From NCBI GenBank assembly GCA_021793055.1, contig JAJYTL010000022.1:1055-19400 (forward strand): DNA of 18,346 bases. Reading direction: 5' to 3'. The translations under genes and the position numbers were made by a program. Positions 12,919-18,346 of the stretch are shown piece by piece. Under the pieces are notes generated by a model, which saw only the letters and a program-made list of their open reading frames with translations, made no database searches and was not told the DNA's origin. Each line of letters starts with the position of its first letter. The stretch's first letter is position 1. Source of the stretch: Pseudomonadota bacterium. GTDB taxonomy: Bacteria; Pseudomonadota; Alphaproteobacteria; Ferrovibrionales; Ferrovibrionaceae.

Positions 12919-14463
12919 ATGGCCGTGAACTGGGTCGCGACGATCGTCTTTCTTCTGTTTTTCGGGCTGATCACCATCATGGGATTCGTGGCGGCGCATT
13001 GGCGCCGCGGCGATCTCGATCAGTTGCACGAATGGGGCCTCGGCGGGCGCCGCTTCGGCACCCTGGTCTCGTGGTTCCTGATCGGCGGCGACCTCTATAC
13101 CGCCTATACCTTCATCGCCGTTCCGGCCTTGGCCTTCGGCGCCGGCGCCATCGCCTTTTTCGCCGTGCCCTACACGATCGTCGTCTATCCCTTCGTGTTC
13201 ATGGTCTTCGCCCGGCTGTGGCAGGTCTCGCACAAGCACGGCTACATCACGGCGGCGGATTTCGTCCGCGGCCGGCACGGCTCGAGCTCGCTCGCGCTGG
13301 CCGTGACGGTGACCGGCATCGTCGCCACCATGCCCTATATCGCGCTGCAGCTCGTCGGCATCCAGGTGGTGATCGCGGGTCTCGGCCTGCACGGCACCGG
13401 ATTGATCGGCGACCTGCCCCTGATCATCGCCTTCGTCATTCTCGCCGCCTTCACCTATTCGAGCGGGCTGCGCGCGCCGGCGATGATCGCCATCGTCAAG
13501 GACCTGATGATCTACATTACGGTCATCGCGGCGGTCATCGTGGTGCCGCTCAAGCTCGGCGGCTACGGGCATATCTTTGCCGCCGTGCCGGCGCACAAGC
13601 TGCTGCTGCCGGTGCCGGGCGCCCATACCTGGGGCGCCTATGGCGCCTATGCGACGCTGGCCCTGGGCTCGGCGCTGGCGCTCTTCCTCTATCCCCACGC
13701 CATCACCGGCGTGCTCAGCGCCAACGGCGGCCGCGCCATCAAGCGCAATGCCGCGCTGTTGCCGGCCTATAGCTTCATCCTGGCGCTGATCGCGCTGCTT
13801 GGTTTCATGGCGATCGCGGCCGGGGTGGAGAAGATGCCGGCCTTCGTCCCCTATTTCAAACAATACGGGCCGAACTTCTCGGTGCCGGCGCTGTTCCTCT
13901 CGATCTTCCCGTCGTGGTTCGTCGGCTTCGCTTTTGCCGCTATCGCCATCGGCGCCCTGGTGCCGGCGGCGATCATGTCGATCGCGGCGGCCAATCTCTT
14001 CACCCGCAATATCTACCGTGAATATCTGCGGCCTGGCTGCTCGGCGAAGCAGGAGGCGACCATGGCGAAGCTGGTCTCGCTCGTGGTCAAAGTCGGCGCG
14101 CTCGCCTTCATCATCTTCCTGCCGCTGAAATACGCGATCCAGCTGCAGCTTCTCGGCGGCGTGTGGATCATCCAGACCCTGCCGGCGGTGGTGATCGGAC
14201 TGTTCACCGCCTGGTTCCACCGCAGGGCCCTGTTGATCGGTTGGGTGGTCGGCATCCTGTGGGGCACCTGGATGGTGGCGGCGCTGCATTTCAAGGGCAC
14301 GATCTATCCGCTGCACCTTTTCGGCCAAGTATTGCCGACCTATGCCGCGCTGTCGTCGCTGCTGGTCAATATCGCGCTGGCGGCGGTCCTGACGGTGGTG
14401 TTCCGGGTCATTGGGGTGGCCGAGGGCAAGGATCAGACCGCGGCCGCCGATTACATCGACTAG
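12919..14463 (+). CDS. mctP: Monocarboxylate uptake permease, sodium:solute symporter family
   Basis: A 514-residue inner-membrane symporter with about 13 hydrophobic helices and the SSS-family landmarks: LHEWGLGGRRFGTLVSWFLIGGDLYTAY near the start (written GGRRFG and GGDLYTAY), ITAADFVRGRHGS, TYSSGLRAPAMIAIVKD, FLYPHAITGVLSANG and AAANLFTRNIYREYL. It resembles Rhizobium MctP, which takes up lactate, pyruvate, propionate and alanine, and the upstream DUF3311 partner supports that assignment over ActP or PutP. ATG 12919 has GGGGA immediately before it; GTG 12925, two codons later, has better spacing from that site and may be the real start. Substrate range is inferred. No two-component regulator gene is in the window. 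Confidence 0.88.
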   Translation: MAVNWVATIVFLLFFGLITIMGFVAAHWRRGDLDQLHEWGLGGRRFGTLVSWFLIGGDLYTAYTFIAVPALAFGAGAIAFFAVPYTIVVYPFVFMVFARLWQVSHKHGYITAADFVRGRHGSSSLALAVTVTGIVATMPYIALQLVGIQVVIAGLGLHGTGLIGDLPLIIAFVILAAFTYSSGLRAPAMIAIVKDLMIYITVIAAVIVVPLKLGGYGHIFAAVPAHKLLLPVPGAHTWGAYGAYATLALGSALALFLYPHAITGVLSANGGRAIKRNAALLPAYSFILALIALLGFMAIAAGVEKMPAFVPYFKQYGPNFSVPALFLSIFPSWFVGFAFAAIAIGALVPAAIMSIAAANLFTRNIYREYLRPGCSAKQEATMAKLVSLVVKVGALAFIIFLPLKYAIQLQLLGGVWIIQTLPAVVIGLFTAWFHRRALLIGWVVGILWGTWMVAALHFKGTIYPLHLFGQVLPTYAALSSLLVNIALAAVLTVVFRVIGVAEGKDQTAAADYID

Positions 14464-14496
14464 CCTGCTCCCGCGCGGCCGCCGGAGCGAGCGCCC

Positions 14497-14525
14497 TTGA
14501 CGGCGGCCCGCCTTGCCCTTAAAAA
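14497..14525 (+). promoter_or_regulatory. Candidate promoter of rpmB
   Basis: TTGACG (14497-14502), 17 bases, TAAAAA (14520-14525). The -35 matches five of six consensus bases and the -10 four. It lies just behind mctP and would give rpmB a leader of about 130 bases. Confidence 0.4.
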
Positions 14526-14596
14526 CCCGGGGCACGCGCGCGGGGGTAAGGTCGGATCGCGGCCGCCGCGGGCTGGTTAAGGGTTTTCAAGGTCTG

Positions 14597-14630
14597 GCGG
14601 GGCCGGATGTTTCGTTCGGCCCGCGCTTTT
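14597..14630 (+). terminator. Terminator-like hairpin between mctP and rpmB
   Basis: GCGGGGCCG (14597-14605) pairs with CGGCCCGC (14617-14624) with one bulged G and an 11-base loop, followed by GCTTTTCT. It may end mctP transcription or, if the promoter at 14497-14525 is real, act as an attenuator in the rpmB leader. A second, T-poor stem GGCCGCCG (14477-14484) / CGGCGGCC (14501-14508) lies closer to mctP. Confidence 0.45.
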
Positions 14631-14662
14631 CTGTCACGCTTCCTAAGGAGCTCCGTTCGGCC

Positions 14663-14956
14663 ATGTCCCGTCGTTGCGAATTGACCGCCAAAGGGGTGCA
14701 GTCCGGCAATAACGTCAGCCACGCCAACAACAAGTCGCGGCGGCGCTTTCTGCCCAATCTGCAGCAGACCACCATGGCGAGCGACAGCCTCGGCCGCACG
14801 GTGCGGTTCCGTGTCTCGACCCGCGGGCTGCGCTCCGTCGAGCACGCGGGCGGCCTCGACGCCTGGCTCCTGAAGACCCCGGACGCCAAGCTTTCGCTCG
14901 AGGCGAAGCGCCTGAAGCGCGAGCTCAAGAAGCGCAAGGCCGCGGCCGCCAACTGA
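14663..14956 (+). CDS. rpmB: 50S ribosomal protein bL28
   Basis: A 97-residue basic protein, the size usual for alphaproteobacterial bL28. MSRRCELTAKGVQSGNNVSHANNKSR (start and GNNVSHANNKSRR signature) is diagnostic, and the RRFLPNLQ segment is conserved. The C-terminus is rich in Lys, Arg and Ala (LKRELKKRKAAAAN). It binds 23S rRNA near the E site and is needed for 70S assembly. ATG 14663 lies 12 bases after AAGGAG, a rather long gap. Only one cysteine is present near the start, so it is not the four-cysteine zinc form. pyrE follows on the same strand. Confidence 0.96.
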   Translation: MSRRCELTAKGVQSGNNVSHANNKSRRRFLPNLQQTTMASDSLGRTVRFRVSTRGLRSVEHAGGLDAWLLKTPDAKLSLEAKRLKRELKKRKAAAAN

Positions 14957-14962
14957 CAACGC

Positions 14963-14987
14963 GCCCCGGCCGCGAGCGAGCCGGGGC
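14963..14987 (+). other. Hairpin between rpmB and pyrE
   Basis: Perfect 8-bp stem GCCCCGGC (14963-14970) / GCCGGGGC (14980-14987) with a 9-base loop, six bases after the rpmB stop. There is no T run, so it is not a standard terminator; it may protect the rpmB mRNA end or pause transcription before pyrE. Confidence 0.45.
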
Positions 14988-15011
14988 CCAAGAGCGAGCC
15001 GGGCGAAGGCG

Positions 15012-15602
15012 ATGACAAGCGCTGAGACCAGCGAGGCGACCGGCGAGGGCGCGCTTAAGCGCCAGCGCCTGCGCGCCATCATCACCGAGAAATCGCTGCT
15101 CAAGGGCGGCAACTTCCGCCTCATGTCCGGCAATCAGAGCCAATACTACTTCGACATGAAGCCGACGATCTTCGATCCAGAAGGCGCCAATCTGATCGCC
15201 GACCTGATCCTCGACGCCTTGCGGCCGCTCGCGGTCGAAGCGATCGGCGGCCCGGCCTTGGGCGCCATCCCGATCGTCGCCTGCGTCTGCCAGAAAAGCT
15301 TTCCGGCGCGCCCGCTTTCCGGTTTCTTCATCCGCAAGGAGCCGAAGGACCACGGCACCGGGCGTCTGGTCGAAGGGCCGCCGAAACCGGAAGACCTCGC
15401 CGGCCGCCGCGCCGTTCTGGTCGAGGACGTGACCACCACCGGCGGCTCGCTCATCCGTGCCCTCAAGGCGACGCGCGAGGTTGGTGCCCTGGTCGACACC
15501 GTGGTCACCATCGTCGATCGCGAGCAGGGGGCGGGCGATAATCTGGCGCGCGAGGGCCTGACCCTCATCTCGCTCCTGAAGGCGAGCGAATTCAGCCTTT
15601 AA
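15012..15602 (+). CDS. pyrE: Orotate phosphoribosyltransferase
   Basis: A 196-residue enzyme that joins orotate to PRPP to give OMP in pyrimidine synthesis. The PRPP-binding motif VLVEDVTTTGGS is at 136-147; GGNFRLMSGNQSQYYFDMK (32-50) and GGPALGAIPIV are the substrate and dimer segments, with SGFFIRKEPKDHGTG (103-117) the flexible catalytic loop bearing Arg and Lys residues. ATG 15012 has GAAGG six bases upstream; the first 13 residues (TSAETSEATGEGA) are a non-conserved extension. It lies 55 bases after rpmB and may be read with it. It converges on hisE with a 60-base gap that contains the palindrome AAGCCGGCTT but no clear terminator. Confidence 0.95.
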   Translation: MTSAETSEATGEGALKRQRLRAIITEKSLLKGGNFRLMSGNQSQYYFDMKPTIFDPEGANLIADLILDALRPLAVEAIGGPALGAIPIVACVCQKSFPARPLSGFFIRKEPKDHGTGRLVEGPPKPEDLAGRRAVLVEDVTTTGGSLIRALKATREVGALVDTVVTIVDREQGAGDNLAREGLTLISLLKASEFSL

Positions 15603-15662
15603 GCCGGCTTTAATTTGGCGGTCGAAACCGCAAGCCGAGCCGCCATGGTCGGCGCGGCGGGC

Positions 15663-15998
15663 TCAGGACTTGGCGCGCGACTTCTTTTCGTCGATGCCGG
15701 ATTTCCCCTCGCGCGCCTGCAGCTCGGACCAGACGTCCTCGGGCCGGACTCCGGCGTCGGCCCAGAGCACGAGCAGATGGAAGATCAGGTCGGCGCTTTC
15801 CTCGACCAGGTGCCGGGAATCGGGCTCGATCGCGGCGAGCGCCGCCTCGACCGCTTCCTCACCGACCTTCTGTGCCAGCTTCGAGCGGCCCTTCCGCAGC
15901 AGCCGCGCCACGTAGGAGATTTCCGGGTCGGCGCCGCGCCGGCTCTCGATCACCCGGTAGATGCGGTCGAGAATCTCGACGGTCGTGTCTGACGCCAT
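15663..15998 (-). CDS. hisE: Phosphoribosyl-ATP pyrophosphatase
   Basis: A 111-residue all-helical MazG-like enzyme that converts PR-ATP to PR-AMP, the second step of histidine synthesis. The metal-binding acidic motifs are GEEAVEAA and EESADLIFHLLVLW, as in other HisE; the start ILDRIYRVIESRR is typical. It is a free-standing HisE, not fused to HisI. ATG 15998 starts one base after the hisF stop and has GAGGGG inside the hisF end, so it is surely cotranscribed. The C-terminus (GIDEKKSRAKS) is a short basic extension. It is the last gene of the his run here. Confidence 0.95.
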   Translation of the reverse strand: MASDTTVEILDRIYRVIESRRGADPEISYVARLLRKGRSKLAQKVGEEAVEAALAAIEPDSRHLVEESADLIFHLLVLWADAGVRPEDVWSELQAREGKSGIDEKKSRAKS

Positions 15999-15999
15999 G

Positions 16000-16764
16000 T
16001 CAATTCCCCTCGCGGATCGGAATCCCGGCCGCCTTCATATGCGCCTTGGCCTCGCGAATGGTATAGGTGCCGAAGTGGAAGATCGAGGCCGCAAGCACGG
16101 CGCTGGCGCCGCCTTCGCGTACGCCCTCGACCAGATGATCGAGGGTGCCGACGCCGCCCGAGGCGATCACCGGCACGCCGACGCGGTCGCTGACGGCGCG
16201 GGTGAGCGCGATGTCGAAGCCATCGCGGGTGCCATCGCGGTCCATCGAGGTGAGAAGGATTTCGCCGGCGCCGGCCTCGGCCATGCGTTCGGCCCAGGCG
16301 ACGGCGTCGATCCCGGTTGCCTTGCGTCCACCGTGGGTGAAGACCTCGAAGCGATTGTCGCCGACCCGTCTCGCGTCGATCGCGACCACGATGCACTGGC
16401 GGCCGAACTTGCGCGCCGCCTCGGAAACCAGTTCGGGATGAGCCACCGCCGCGGTGTTGAGCGAGATCTTGTCGGCGCCGGCAAGCAGCAGCTTGCGCAC
16501 GTCCTCGACCGAGCGCACGCCGCCGCCGACGGTGAGCGGCATGAAGGCCGCTTCGGCGGTGCGCGAGACCACGTCGTAGAGAATGTCGCGGCGCTCGTGG
16601 CTCGCCGTGATGTCGAGGAAGCAGAGCTCGTCGGCGCCCTCGCGATCGTAGAGCGCGGCCTGCTCCACCGGATCGCCGGCATCGCGCAGATCGACGAAAT
16701 TGACGCCCTTGACGACGCGGCCGTCCTTGACATCGAGACAGGGAATGACGCGGACCTTCAACAT
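16000..16764 (-). CDS. hisF: Imidazole glycerol phosphate synthase, cyclase subunit
   Basis: A 254-residue (beta/alpha)8 barrel that closes the imidazole ring using ammonia passed from HisH, yielding IGP and AICAR. Catalytic Asp11 (CLDVKDG) and Asp130 (VAIDARR) fall at the family's standard positions. Two phosphate loops, GGGVRS (80-85) and the later SGGVGT, are present. ATG 16764 gives the canonical MLKVRVIPCLD beginning; AGG lies about 9 bases before. The frame continues upstream to 16869 with sequence that overlaps the end of hisA and is not part of the protein. Confidence 0.97.
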   Translation of the reverse strand: MLKVRVIPCLDVKDGRVVKGVNFVDLRDAGDPVEQAALYDREGADELCFLDITASHERRDILYDVVSRTAEAAFMPLTVGGGVRSVEDVRKLLLAGADKISLNTAAVAHPELVSEAARKFGRQCIVVAIDARRVGDNRFEVFTHGGRKATGIDAVAWAERMAEAGAGEILLTSMDRDGTRDGFDIALTRAVSDRVGVPVIASGGVGTLDHLVEGVREGGASAVLAASIFHFGTYTIREAKAHMKAAGIPIREGN

Positions 16765-16807
16765 GTTTGCTGCCTGGAAAGCATCGCCCGGACCCGATCG
16801 CCGCCGG

Positions 16808-17542
16808 CTAGACCGCAGCCGGGGATTTGAGGAGATCGAGGGCGGCTTTGAGATCGATGCGGCCGTCATAGAGCGCGCGGCCGACGATGACGCCCTCGAT
16901 CGGCGCCGCCGCCGCTTTCAGCGCCACGATGTCGGCCATCGAGGCGACGCCGCCGGAGGCGATCACCGGCGTCGTCACCGCCTTGGCCAGCGCCGCCGTC
17001 GCCGCCACGTTGACCCCGGCCAGCATACCGTCGCGCTCGATATCGGTATAGATGATGGCGGCGGCGCCCGCGTCCTCGAAGCGCCGCGCGAGGTCGAGCG
17101 CCTGCATGCGGGTGCCTTCCGCCCAGCCGGCGACCTTGACCTCGCCGCCCTTGGCGTCGATGCCGAGCGCGACGCGGCCGGGGAAGGCCTTGCAGGCGGT
17201 CTTGACCAGCTCGGGCTTCGTCACCGCAAGGGTGCCGAGGACGACGCGGCGCACTCCCGCCTCGAGCCAGGCCTCGACCGTGGCGAGATCGCGGATGCCG
17301 CCGCCAAGCTGCACCTGAAGCCGGGTGCGGCGGAGGATCGCCTCGATCGCGGCGGCGTTGACCGGCTTGCCGGCGAAGGCGCCGTTCAGGTCAACCACGT
17401 GCAGCCAGGGGCAGCCGGCGGCGGCGAAAATCTCGGCCTGCGCCGCTGGGTCGGCGTTGAACACCGTCGCACGGTCCATCCGCCCTTGTTCCAGGCGCAC
17501 TGCGGCGCCGTCCTTGAGATCGATCGCGGGATAGAGATTCAT
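16808..17542 (-). CDS. hisA: ProFAR isomerase (HisA)
   Basis: A 244-residue (beta/alpha)8 barrel that isomerises ProFAR to PRFAR, the substrate of the HisF-HisH complex. Catalytic Asp8 (AIDLKDG) and Asp129 (GIDAKGG) are in place; phosphate-binding GGGIR is at 80-84 and the C-terminal ASGGVASM and VGRALYDGR follow. ATG 17542 has GAGG 9 bases upstream. It lies 19 bases after hisH and 43 bases before hisF. HisA and HisF are ancient homologues and sit next to each other, as in most his operons. Confidence 0.97.
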   Translation of the reverse strand: MNLYPAIDLKDGAAVRLEQGRMDRATVFNADPAAQAEIFAAAGCPWLHVVDLNGAFAGKPVNAAAIEAILRRTRLQVQLGGGIRDLATVEAWLEAGVRRVVLGTLAVTKPELVKTACKAFPGRVALGIDAKGGEVKVAGWAEGTRMQALDLARRFEDAGAAAIIYTDIERDGMLAGVNVAATAALAKAVTTPVIASGGVASMADIVALKAAAAPIEGVIVGRALYDGRIDLKAALDLLKSPAAV

Positions 17543-17561
17543 GCGTCGAGGCCTCGCCCTG

Positions 17562-18203
17562 TCATGGCCGCCAGCGCAGAAAGTTGCCGAGAATCTTCAG
17601 CCCGGTCGCTTGGCTCTTCTCGGGGTGGAACTGGCTGCCGACCATGTTGTCGCGGCCGACCGCGGCGACCACGGGCCCGCCGTAATCGACGCTCGCCAGG
17701 ATCATCGCCGGGTCTTTCGGCCGCAAGCCGTAGCTGTGCACGAAATAGGCGTGATCGCCAGGGTGGATGCCGGCGAAGACGGGATGCGCCGCCACGGTCT
17801 CGAACTGGTTCCAGCCCATGTGCGGAATCTTGAGCTTGGCGTCGCGCGGCCTGAGCCGGTCGACGACGCCCGGAATCCAATCGAAGCCGGCGTGGCTGCC
17901 GTCCTCGAGGCCGCTTGTCGCCATCAACTGCATGCCGACGCAAATGCCGAGGAACGGGCGGCCCTCGCCGATCACCGCGCGGTTCAGCGCCTCCGGCACG
18001 CCGGGCAGCGCGAACAGCCCGGCCCGGCAGTCAGCGAAGGCGCCGACGCCCGGCAGCACCAGGTAATCGGCTGCGGCGACCGCCGCCGCCGAGCTTTCGA
18101 CCCCGACCGCGAACGGCAGTTCGTTCTCGCGGATCACCCGTTCGAACGCCTTGGCCGCCGAGCGCAGGTTGCCCGAGCCGTAATCGATGATGACAAGCTT
18201 CAT
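17562..18203 (-). CDS. hisH: Imidazole glycerol phosphate synthase, glutamine amidotransferase subunit
   Basis: A 213-residue class I glutamine amidotransferase that feeds ammonia to HisF. The nucleophile is Cys88 in GICVGMQ, with His193 and Glu195 in FHPEKSQ completing the triad; the oxyanion-strand motif PGVGAF is at 51-56. IPHMGWN (127-133) is the HisH-specific contact segment. ATG 18203 (MKLVIIDYGSGN) is chosen, with AGGA seven bases upstream; the frame extends to 18302 through palindromic repeat sequence that is not coding. It is the first his gene in the window, preceded by two large palindromes, and hisB presumably lies to the right as in related genomes (inferred). Confidence 0.97.
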   Translation of the reverse strand: MKLVIIDYGSGNLRSAAKAFERVIRENELPFAVGVESSAAAVAAADYLVLPGVGAFADCRAGLFALPGVPEALNRAVIGEGRPFLGICVGMQLMATSGLEDGSHAGFDWIPGVVDRLRPRDAKLKIPHMGWNQFETVAAHPVFAGIHPGDHAYFVHSYGLRPKDPAMILASVDYGGPVVAAVGRDNMVGSQFHPEKSQATGLKILGNFLRWRP

Positions 18204-18235
18204 GCGCGATCCTGGAACCTCGCGGTTCTGGCCTT

Positions 18236-18282
18236 GGCGCGCGATGATTTCGGGTCGGCTCGACCCGAAATCATCGCGCGCC
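18236..18282. repeat. Long perfect palindrome upstream of hisH
   Basis: Arms 18236-18257 and 18261-18282 are perfectly complementary over 22 bases with a 3-base centre (GCT); the inner part reads TTTCGGGTCG / CGACCCGAAA. It begins 33 bases upstream of hisH. Such perfection in non-coding DNA suggests a mobile palindromic repeat (REP/BIME-like) or a strong cruciform or RNA hairpin. No T run follows on either side. Confidence 0.85.
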
Positions 18283-18296
18283 GTCCCAATGACACG

Positions 18297-18344
18297 GAGC
18301 ATGATCGCGTCCGAAAAGCGGGACCACTTTTCGGGATCATGCTC
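18297..18344. repeat. Rhizobial-type intergenic palindromic repeat
   Basis: Outer arms GAGCATGATC (18297-18306) and GATCATGCTC (18335-18344) and inner arms CCGAAAAG (18311-18318) / CTTTTCGG (18327-18334) form a 48-base element with a 4-base bulge (GCGT) and an 8-base loop. Sequences of the pattern GATCATG with CCGAAAAG are scattered in intergenic DNA of many Rhizobiales and related alphaproteobacteria, from memory. It may continue beyond the window. Confidence 0.8.
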
Positions 18345-18346
18345 TA

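Noticed and set aside
12826..14535. A 569-codon open frame antisense to mctP
   Set aside because: It is rich in Arg, Asp, His and Gln as expected for the reverse of a GC-rich membrane-protein gene, and mctP on the other strand has clear family motifs.
15601..15662. A bidirectional terminator between pyrE and hisE
   Set aside because: AAGCCGGCTT is palindromic but leaves no loop, and the GC-rich hairpin nearby has a bulge and no proper T run.

Overview
The window is GC-rich chromosomal DNA with dense, high-GC3 coding and mostly housekeeping genes. Gene content and protein types point to an alphaproteobacterium: an hisH-hisA-hisF-hisE run, a nth/DUF2244/dapB cluster, a DUF3311-MctP pair, a bactofilin with a coupled lipoprotein, and a rhizobial-type palindromic intergenic repeat at the right edge. 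The order (Rhizobiales or Rhodospirillales) cannot be fixed from this sequence. No phage, transposase, CRISPR array, tRNA or rRNA was seen.

Left part (1-5070): the end of an unrecognised gene is followed by a small minus-strand gene for a secreted Lys/His-rich peptide with its own leader and terminator, then an unusually AT-rich gap. Three minus-strand genes follow: a LolD/YbbA-type ABC ATPase, its large YbbP-type FtsX-domain permease, and, behind its own likely promoter, a Bax-inhibitor-1 membrane protein. tesA lies divergently against the ATPase, the same arrangement as tesA/ybbA/ybbP in Escherichia coli.

Middle (5069-11938): tesA and thpR (plus) meet a cold-shock protein gene (minus) with a good intrinsic terminator. 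dapB (plus) is back to back with the cold-shock gene and its stop codon overlaps that of a DUF2244 membrane protein. nth carries an extra, very basic, partly repetitive C-terminal tail. A bactofilin and an outer-membrane-type lipoprotein overlap by ATGA on the minus strand, and a PfkB-family (adenosine-kinase-like) gene starts with GTG behind a strong sigma70-type promoter.

Right part (11958-18346): a DUF423 membrane protein is divergent from a two-gene monocarboxylate transport unit (DUF3311 small protein and MctP symporter). The gap between them holds a 16-bp palindrome and a run of RNA hairpins ending in a terminator-like element. Then come rpmB and pyrE (plus) and, convergent to them, hisH-hisA-hisF-hisE (minus): the imidazole-glycerol-phosphate synthase pair, the ProFAR isomerase and the PR-ATP pyrophosphatase of histidine synthesis. 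Two large palindromes precede hisH.

I see no clear new multi-gene system. The points most worth a second look are the Asr-like cationic secreted peptide with an 11-bp-period direct repeat upstream, the structured leader or small RNA before the MctP operon, the basic tail of Nth, the bactofilin-lipoprotein coupling, and the paired palindromes before hisH.
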